A stretch of 64,000 bases of DNA. It comes from Molothrus aeneus. Taxonomy: Eukaryota; Chordata; Aves; Passeriformes; Icteridae. Positions 33,766-40,915 of the stretch are shown in pieces. The DNA lies in the NCBI RefSeq assembly GCF_037042795.1, contig NC_089655.1, forward strand, positions 13,658,001 to 13,722,000. The letters are read 5' to 3'. The notes below the pieces were generated by a model. It was not told the DNA's origin. It did no database searches and saw nothing but the letters and a program-made list of their open reading frames with translations. The position numbers and the translations under genes were made by a program. Each line of letters begins with the position of its first letter. Within the stretch, counting starts at the first letter, position 1.

Positions 33766-34911
33766 GTGCCAAGAGCTGTTTATTCACTCCTTTATGGTGG
33801 GCAGCAGGGGAATGGCCCAGCAGGGACAGGGGCTGCACTTGATTTCCACTCCTCAGAGATTTTTACAGTGTTGAGGAAAAGCCTGTATGAGTTGGTGAGG
33901 CTGGGAGAGGGTTGTGGGCTGTGTTTGCAGAGCCCTTGCTGGTTCCTGGACTCCAAGCTGGCATGATGGACCAAGGAGGGCTAAGCCATACAACAGCAGT
34001 GGGTGGGCTTTTGGTGAGTAAGCTGAGACCTCAGCAAGCTTCTCTATGGAGACACGGACTGTCTCCTGCACAGTCCACTGCTGGGGTGGTGGGAGCTTGC
34101 TTGGCTCCCTTCAGAGCTGGCTGCCACTGCATTGTGTCAGCTGTGTTTTTCCATGTGTCACCATCTGCTCCATGAGACTGAGTGCAGTGAAGTATCCCTC
34201 CTCCTGCCCCTGGGGGTGTCTCCATGGCTGCTGCCAGCCCAGCCTGTGCCAACACAGGCCCTTGCAATGCAGCTTTTATGGTAGTGTGGGCTGCTCCTCT
34301 GGGCAGGCTGAAACTCTTAGGGAGTTCATCTGATCCATGGCTCCCTTGCCATCCCACTGCTGGCTGGGATGCAAAACCCCATGATGGTCCCACAGTGGTC
34401 CCCTCCCCAGAGAATCATAAGGTTGGAAAAGACCTCTAACCTCATGTACAGCCTTCATCTGCCTTGCTAAGCTGCACCTGGTCTCTTCTCTCATGGCAGA
34501 GATATTTTGAGCACCATTTCCCAGTGAGATTTGATAAAATTCTGGGGCTCTCTTAGGAGGTTTCTGGAAGCAAGTATGCTGACCTTGGTGTGGGACTGGA
34601 GCCACCTGTGACAGCAGCACCCTGCCACCACCATCCCTGCCCCAGTGGATGTCCAGGGCCAGAACCCCACTTCCTTGCCAGGATGCTCACAGGCAGCTGC
34701 CTCTGGCCTCACCTCCAGTGCCCTGGAGGCCGGGTTATTTTTCAGAGTGCTCCAAGGACACGGGTTGTTGTTGCTGATAAGCAGTGAGGGGCAGCTCCGC
34801 CCCAGCAGGAACAGCTTGTCCCTGGCTTCCCATCCGCCCCAGAAAACACTGTCCCATCCCAGCCAGCAGCATCCCTGCACATCTGCCACACGTTTGGCGA
34901 CTGACCCCGTG
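33766..34911. other. Intergenic LRRC15-CPN2, with presumed CPN2 promoter
   Basis: Contains a short CR1 fragment at 34409-34455. Upstream of the proposed CPN2 start there is a GATA-type site (CTGATAAGC, about 34775) but no clear TATA box. CPN2 is liver-expressed in mammals; I could not identify convincing HNF1 or HNF4 sites by eye. Confidence 0.5.
34409..34455 (-). mobile_element. CR1 LINE 3'-end fragment
   Basis: AGAATCATAAGGTTGGAAAA followed by GACCTCTAACCTCATG is the inverted CR1 3' end, heavily truncated. Confidence 0.75.
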
Positions 34912-34923
34912 ATGCCATACTTG
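34912..34923 (+). CDS. CPN2: CPN2 coding exon 1 (start codon, 12 nt)
   Basis: ATGCCATACTTG followed by GTAAGTGG, a perfect donor. It adds four residues to the signal peptide and restores the exact family length. Its 5' non-coding limit is not visible. Confidence 0.6.
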
Positions 34924-37383
34924 GTAAGTGGTGCCCACACTGCTTGGGTAGTTTGGGGGCCTGGGATGGGTGGGAGCCTCTGTTGGCTCTGTGAGCACAA
35001 GCAAGAGGGAGGAAAGGAAATGCCAAAGCCAGTGCTGCTCTCAAGTGCCAGTATAAGTCCAGGGGAGCTCCACTGATGCGGGGTGTCTGTAGGTGGGCCT
35101 TGCTCTGGGGTGGGCAATGTCCCCCATCACGAGGCAGCACTGGCATGTATCCCAACTAGGGAGGGACTGGCCACCACCTCAAAAAGAGCTTCTGTGGGCT
35201 GGGAATAGGCATTTGGTCAGGCTGAATATCCCTCCAGCAGGTTGATGCTGCTCTGATTCCCTGTAGAAAAAGAAGTACCCGACAGGCAATTAGAAATACA
35301 AGTGGTGGAGCCCACAGCTACTGCCACTGAGCTCGGAGCAGCCCTGCAGGGCTGTCCCCATCACCCACTGTGCCCCCACTGGCTTGTGCCTGTGGAGACA
35401 TCTGATGAGGGTACAGGTTTCCCCCAAGACTTCCATAGACCCACACATGTCCCAGCTCAGCAGCTGCTCTGCAGGATGTGGCTGCTCACCACCTCTGGTG
35501 AGGGTGGCATCACCCTGGTTGTCACAGAGTGGGCTGGGGCACAGAGTAGAAACCCTAGGGAGACAGCTGGGAGGGAAGTGTTCCCCGTTGGAGCTGGGGA
35601 GGTGCTGGCAGCAGGGGCTGGAGGGATCCCCATGGCCAGGGCAGCTGTCTATGCTGGTGGTGTCTCAGAGGGTGATCCTGCTGCATTTCTGGCTGCAGAA
35701 GCCCTTTCCCCAGCAGTGCCTGTGGGTGCATGGGGTAAGGCTTGGTTCCTTCTCCAGTGCAGGCTGCTGATCTACGTGCTGCTGGGGCTGGGGTCCCTGC
35801 TGGTGGGGGCACTGTCCCCATCCTGCCCCCCTGCCTGCCAGTGCTATGACACCTCCAAAGTCTTCTGCTCAAACGAAAGGATACGGGAGATCCCGGAGGG
35901 CCTGCCAGGAAGTGCCACCCACCTCTTCTTTGTGGAGACAGCCCTGAGCAGCATCCACAGCGGGGATTTGGGCTCCAGCACCACGCTCACCAAGCTGGTC
36001 TTCATCAATAACAACATCCAGGAGCTGCAGGCTGGTGCCTTTCAAGGGCTGCCCAGCCTCACTGAGCTGGAGGTGTCAGGCAACCCCTTGCCAGCTGTCA
36101 GCCCTGGGCTGCTGGCAGGGCTGACCAGCCTCAGCAAGCTCTCCCTCAGTGCCAACGCCATCCGCACCCTGCAGCCGGGGCTCTTCACTGCCTCTTGCCG
36201 CCTGCAGGACCTGAGCTTGGCAGGGAACAGGATCGAGGCACTGCCCCCTGGCATCTTCCGCCCACTCCGGCGGCTCCGGGCCCTGGACCTGTCACAGAAT
36301 GCTCTGCCCGAGCTGCCGGATGGGCTGCTGGCCCCACTTGTCGCCCTTCGTGTCCTCAAGCTCAGTGACAACCTGCTGGCACAGGTGCCTCCTGGCGCTT
36401 TCAGGGCACTTGGCCAGCTGACCGAGCTCCACCTGGATGGCAACCGGCTGGAGGAGCTGCCCTCGGGCATCTTCTCCAGGCTGGGGGCGCTGCGGCGGCT
36501 GCAGCTGCAGCACAATGCCCTGGGCAGCCTGGCCCCTGACATCTTCACGGGTCTCCTCAACCTCACTGTCCTCAGCCTGGAGGGCAACAACCTGGCCACC
36601 GTGCCTGCCATCCTGTTCGCTGGCACCCCTGGCCTCCTCCACCTCTCGCTGGCTCGCAACCGGCTGGAGACACTGCCCCAGGAGCTCTTTGCGAACCTGT
36701 CAGTGCTGGAAACCCTGGAGCTCTCACACAATGCCATAGATCACCTGCCCACCGGGGCTTTCCAGGGTCTGGAAGGGCTGACAGAGCTCCAGCTGAGCCA
36801 CAACAACCTCTCCAGGCTGCCGGCGGGGCTGCTGGCCGGGCTGCCCCTCCTCACCGCCCTGGTGCTGGACCACAACCGCCTGGCCCGCCTGCCTGCGGGG
36901 CTCTTCGATGCCAACGATGAACTGGTGCGTGTGGGGCTGGCTGGCAACCCCTGGCTCTGCGACTGCCACCTCTCCTACCTCCTGCACTGGCTCCAGAGCT
37001 TTGCTGAGCCCCTCATCCACGGCCAAGCCTTCTGTGCCAATCCCGCTGCTCTCCAGGGCCGCTCCCTGCTGGAGGTCTCCAGCGGGCAGCTGCAGTGCCC
37101 GGGAGCCCACGGTGTCCCCCCGGAGGAGGGCTGGGACACAGATGCCCCGGGGCAGTGCACCTACAGCGACGCCGAGGGCACGGTAAGCGTGGCCTGCAAT
37201 GCCACATCGTGCCAGCAGCTGAACCTGCGCCTCCCTCCTCCCGGGCCGGAGCGGGGCCTGGGGCCGGCCTACCGGCGGGCCTGGCTGCTGCGCTCCCGCT
37301 GCGGCACGCTGCAGGTCAGCGTCCTTGTCACAGCGCATGGAGGGAACGAGGTCACACCACCAGCTCCCCCCGCCGTGCCCTAA
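34912..37383 (+). CDS. CPN2: CPN2, carboxypeptidase N subunit 2 (two coding exons)
   Basis: Proposed join of 34912-34923 and 35758-37383. The long open frame upstream of exon 2 has no usable ATG near the signal peptide. An ATG at 34912 gives MPYL and a consensus donor (TTG|GTAAGT), and joining it in phase 0 to the acceptor at 35757 (TTCCTTCTCCAG) yields a signal peptide and a 545-residue protein, the human length. Order: signal peptide (about 1-24), LRRNT cap (27-41, CPPACQC), about 13 leucine-rich repeats, LRRCT (401-455, NPWLCDC), then the CPN2-specific C-terminal domain with conserved cysteines (QCTYSDAEGTVSVAC). There is no membrane helix. CPN2 is the glycosylated plasma subunit that stabilises the catalytic CPN1, which removes C-terminal Lys/Arg from kinins and anaphylatoxins. 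Identity is strong; the first exon is inferred. Confidence 0.9.
34924..35757 (+). other. CPN2: CPN2 intron
   Basis: An 834-bp intron between GTAAGT and CTTCTCCAG. The main frame happens to stay open from 35302 upstream of exon 2, which makes the ORF look 693 residues long; those extra residues have no family resemblance. Confidence 0.6.
35758..37383 (+). CDS. CPN2: CPN2 main coding exon
   Basis: Begins CRLLIYVLLGLGSLLVGALS (signal core) and runs to TAA at 37381-37383. Carries all repeats and the C-terminal domain. An alternative acceptor five bases later (TGCAG) would break frame with exon 1. Confidence 0.92.
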   Translation, partial: CRLLIYVLLGLGSLLVGALSPSCPPACQCYDTSKVFCSNERIREIPEGLPGSATHLFFVETALSSIHSGDLGSSTTLTKLVFINNNIQELQAGAFQGLPSLTELEVSGNPLPAVSPGLLAGLTSLSKLSLSANAIRTLQPGLFTASCRLQDLSLAGNRIEALPPGIFRPLRRLRALDLSQNALPELPDGLLAPLVALRVLKLSDNLLAQVPPGAFRALGQLTELHLDGNRLEELPSGIFSRLGALRRLQLQHNALGSLAPDIFTGLLNLTVLSLEGNNLATVPAILFAGTPGLLHLSLARNRLETLPQELFANLSVLETLELSHNAIDHLPTGAFQGLEGLTELQLSHNNLSRLPAGLLAGLPLLTALVLDHNRLARLPAGLFDANDELVRVGLAGNPWLCDCHLSYLLHWLQSFAEPLIHGQAFCANPAALQGRSLLEVSSGQLQCPGAHGVPPEEGWDTDAPGQCTYSDAEGTVSVACNATSCQQLNLRLPPPGPERGLGPAYRRAWLLRSRCGTLQVSVLVTAHGGNEVTPPAPPAVP

Positions 37384-37590
37384 GGCTTGGGCAAGTGTTT
37401 GCTTCTGCTCTGGCAACCTCTGGTCCAACCTGGGAAGCAAACAGCTCTCCACAGTCTCACTCTGCTACCGCTGCCATGGTCCCCAGCTGTCCCCGAGCTC
37501 TCCACAACAGCTGGCCTGGGGATATTTATCCTCTCAGCTATGTGTTTCCTGTGTATTTCAAATATAATTAAAATTTATCTATTATTTCTG
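37384..37590 (+). other. CPN2: CPN2 3' UTR
   Basis: Short UTR ending near ATTAAA at 37567-37572 in an abrupt AT-rich stretch (TTCAAATATAATTAAAATTT), followed by a T/G-rich sequence. Confidence 0.65.
37567..37572 (+). terminator. CPN2: CPN2 polyadenylation signal
   Basis: ATTAAA about 185 bases after the stop, in a local AT-rich context followed by TTTCTGTGCTCC. Confidence 0.6.
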
Positions 37591-38037
37591 TGCTCCTAGT
37601 TCCCATGGCAGAGAGAGGAGTCATTCTGTTCTCCCCACCACTGTCGGTGTGTCTGGGAGAGACAGCGAAGGTCCATGTGGTACACTGGGATCTTGCCAGG
37701 AGCTGAGCATGGTGGGGCATAGTGCAGGTGCCTGGGGGTGAGTAGGGGCCACTCTGGTGGCACATTCTCATGGTGTGTTCGTGCCTGCCCGCTGCAGCCA
37801 CCTCCCCTTGGCACTGCAGAGGGAAGAGAGGCCCAGCGGCAGCCTGGCAAAACCTGAGGACACGGATTTGTGCTGTCCAAGGGAGGTGTGGGTGAGGGCT
37901 GCTGATTGCCCAGCAAGGGCCATGAGCTGTCTGGCTGCAGGGTGAGCTCCAGCCCAGGTGAACACAGGCAGGTCCCACTCCTACCATGTCAGGGCTTGGT
38001 CTGCAGCCCTGCAGCCTGAGCATGGAAAGTGGCAAGT

Positions 38038-38252
38038 TTCACGTAAATGAGAGGAAGAACTTTGCTGTGAGGGTGAGTGGAACAGGTTACCCAGTGAAGT
38101 CGTAGAGTCTCCTTCTCTGAATATACTAAAAAGCCATCTGAACAGAGCCATGGGTACCCAGGGAACCTCTCTTCAGCAGAGAGGTTGGACTAGATGGCTT
38201 CCACTGGTCCCTTCCAACCTCTCCCATCCTGGGATTCTGATTCTGTGACCTG
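38038..38252 (+). mobile_element. CR1 LINE fragment, 3' part
   Basis: This is the longest CR1 piece in the window. It contains GAGGAAGAACTTTGCTGTGA, a CCCAGTGAAG..GTAGAGTCTCC stretch, then GAGGTTGGACTAGATGGCTT and CCCTTCCAACCTC, ending in the terminal GATTCTGATTCTGTGA repeat. Sense orientation, 5'-truncated. Confidence 0.9.
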
Positions 38253-38352
38253 TGGAGATGAGGCACAAAGTCCCAGCAGTGCTGCCCACCCGGGGGTGAC
38301 AGGTAAGGCGTGTGCTCCCGTAGGAGGGTGAGCATGGGTGTAGTAAGAGCAC

Positions 38353-38490
38353 AAGTGTCTGTGTGAGTGTGTCCCTGTGTCTGTGCGTGTCAGGGCGGGC
38401 CTGTCTGTGTGCGTCTGCCCGTGCCTGCGAGTGTCTGCGAGTGGCCCCGTGTCTGTCTGTCCGTGCCTGTCTGTCCGTGCCTGGCGGTGC
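38353..38490 (+). repeat. GT-rich degenerate simple repeat
   Basis: Imperfect TGTCTGTG/CCGTGCCTGTC repeats, low complexity. All three forward frames stay open through it, which explains the short ORFs there. Confidence 0.8.
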
Positions 38491-38494
38491 TGCG

Positions 38495-38511
38495 GCACCA
38501 TCTCGTGGCCA
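38495..38511 (-). promoter_or_regulatory. CTCF-like site, reverse orientation
   Basis: GCACCATCTCGTGGCCA; its reverse complement TGGCCACGAGATGGTGC matches the CTCF core (YGGCCASYAGRKGGCRSY) except at two positions. Read by eye only. Confidence 0.35.
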
Positions 38512-39318
38512 TCGGGACCGGGCTCCGCGGGCAGAGCCGGCAGTGGGAGCCCCGGTGGGGACATGGGTGGAAACGACGCTGACGTTGGAAAGGGGTAAGG
38601 CTGTTAAAAAAGTGCAGTAGTTTGTTCTTAAGTTTGCCAAGAAAAGCGCAATGAAACCCAGCAAGCAGAACCTGAGCTTTTACAGAAGCAGATGAAAATG
38701 AAGAAGTTTAAATGCAATCGGTGCAATTACCCATTGGGAAGCAATGGATATCCTGGCAGTTTGCCTCAAAATGAGCATCCCACAGGATGCCCTGCACTAG
38801 CCAGGAGCTCTGGGTGTCACCATGGGAGGGTCTTTGGCTTGCACTGGAGTGCAGCACACAACACTGGGGTCAGCGAGGTGGAGCTGTGGGGCTGAGCACA
38901 GAGCCTGGGTGGTGTTCTATCTGTCGAGCTCACAGATGCTCAAAATGTTTCACTGTTTATAAGCATTAAGAAATGGCTTCAGAACTGCACTTTTAGCTAC
39001 ATGAGGCAAATGCTGAGGAATGAAACAGCTGTCTGTTGTGGTGGGTTTGTGAAACTGGTGAGTTACCCTGCTGGAGATACGGCACCACAGAGACCATGGC
39101 TGCAAACAGGCTGGCCTGGAGATCTTCAGCTTTCCCTGGATGTGACGAGTCAAGTGGTGCCAGCAGATAACGCCTGGGGAGTACGTGACTGTGTCCCCTC
39201 CAAGGGGTTTCTGCCGTGGCCTCCTGCACTGGGGGCACAGCTCCCCGGCCGTCCCTTATCTCCCCACACAGACTGGTGTCCTGACCTCACGTGAAACTGA
39301 GCCCCGTGTCTGGGACGT

Positions 39319-39417
39319 GGATAAAGAGCTGGACAGGTGATGAGACCCCCATCCGGTGTCCTCACTCCTCCATGGCATGGCTCCCGTGGTTGAACTCGTT
39401 TGCAAGTGCTCAGCCAA
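39319..39417 (+). promoter_or_regulatory. Candidate promoter and first exon of the fourth LRR gene
   Basis: A GGATAAAGAGC box near 39319 lies about 95 bases before a consensus donor (CCAA|GTAAGTG at 39418), the same spacing as proposed for LRRC15 exon 1. Several GATA cores surround it (about 39075, 39165, 39259 and 39321), suggestive of a blood-cell promoter. If used, the exon would be non-coding for the main frame, since its ATG joins exon 2 out of frame. Weak evidence. Confidence 0.22.
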
Positions 39418-40915
39418 GTAAGTGATGCAAAATGCTTCTTTTGTGCTCTTTAAAATGTGCTGGGAGGGGCGGTGTGGAGCGCTGTTGGTGTTTCCTTGCA
39501 GCAAGGAGCAGGGGAGGCTTCAATGCCTTGAGCTGGGACCATCTCTCCATGACTCTGCCTGGCTGGAGTGGGGGACAAGCACGGGACCACAGTAAATGTT
39601 TTAAAAGGGTGTTGTGGTTCAAAACTGTAAATTTTCATCCCCATACCCTCAGATGTTTCCACATTTCACCCACTGCATTGCCCCTGCAGCAGAAGTGAAG
39701 CAGGCATTTCCACAGCCACAGCCACAGCCCCAGCTCTTCCACCTGAGTCTCCCTGGGGAGAGGATGGGCAGGGACCAGCAGTGGCTTGAGCCCTGGGGGA
39801 CAGCCTGCACAACAAGTGTCACCTCCCATCCATTTATCTTCAAACCCAGTGGCCTTCAGTCTCCTGTATTTGCTGATGTCTCTATGTTCTTTTAAAAAAA
39901 TAACTTCATAGAAGATTTACCCTCCCAGAATAAGTTTTTTTGCATGGCCAGCTTTGATGGTCACCCAAGAAGAAACTTGCACCTCTTTTCCCTGCTCCCA
40001 CCCAGGGCTGTGAATTAAAAGTTGGAAATATGGTCCCAGTGAGGTGCTCATGGCAGTTAAACCCAGTTAATGTGTTAGCTGAATGTTTCCAAATGTTTCC
40101 ATGGAAGAAGTGGGCTCTACTAGTAGGTGTGCATCAGTGATTTCACTTCCTACCTGCAAGGTCAGAGCCCCAGATGTTAGGTGTTAAATAGTTCATCTGT
40201 GGACATTCCAAGGTTTTAATGAGCCTTGCTGTAAAGCTTGGTTGCTGTTCTCAGGTTAACTACTTCTGTCTGTCAGAGCTTCATGACCAAGGCCAAAATA
40301 TGGTACAATTAGCAAGAATCCTGAAGAAGAGGTGCTTAGAAACCATGTTTTTAATCAGCCCCCTGAACTGAGAGAAGCAGCAATGAAATAGCAAATCTGC
40401 CCAGCACAGTGTGGAAATTCTAAGCACACAAGGTCCTGTGGTCTTGGCTGGCTCCTGGGAGCCCTGCTGATCCCTCATTAGCAAGTGCAGGGCTGACTGC
40501 TTCTGTTGTTGCATGAATGGGCCGTTGCCCTGCTGACTAACTGGACCCACTGGGGCAGCACTAATGGGCAGCAGCACTTTGCCTTCTTCACCCAGGCAGG
40601 CTGAGCCTACAGTTCAAACATGTGAGAAGGGCCAGAGAACAGACTGTCCAGCCCTTGTCCCTCCTGCAACATCTCCCAGTGCAAGCCACGAGCTGGCTTG
40701 CCTTCCCTCTCCATCCCTTGGTACCAGCAGCAGTGAACTTGTGTAAATGCAGTGTGTTTGCTTGTCCAGTCTCTCTTTCTCATGAAATGAGTCATGGTAT
40801 GTGAATAGAAGAGTCCTGAGAGCTGAACAACAGTATGATACCATAGTTCATGAGCTGTGGACAGAGATTTATAGCTCTTCATAACTGATTTTTGAAACTT
40901 TTTTTTTCCAGAACA

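Larger units (their letters stand above)
37591..40911. other. Intergenic CPN2 to fourth LRR gene, with its unresolved 5' part
   Basis: Holds a CR1 fragment (38038-38252), a GT-rich simple-sequence stretch (38353-38490), a CTCF-like site (38495-38511) and a candidate promoter/first exon around 39319-39417. The exon upstream of the acceptor at 40911 must lie somewhere here. No other gene seen. Confidence 0.55.

Noticed and set aside
35302..35757. N-terminal extension of the CPN2 frame (about 150 residues)
   Set aside because: Starts at GTG rather than ATG, lies upstream of a good splice acceptor, shows no family resemblance and would bury the signal peptide inside the protein.
36724..37452. 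242-codon open frame on the - strand
   Set aside because: Antisense of the CPN2 exon; no independent signals.
40892..40915. Eight-residue extension of the mucin-stalk gene start
   Set aside because: Opens at TTG and lies within the polypyrimidine tract of the splice acceptor; the ATG at 40916 is the first in the exon.
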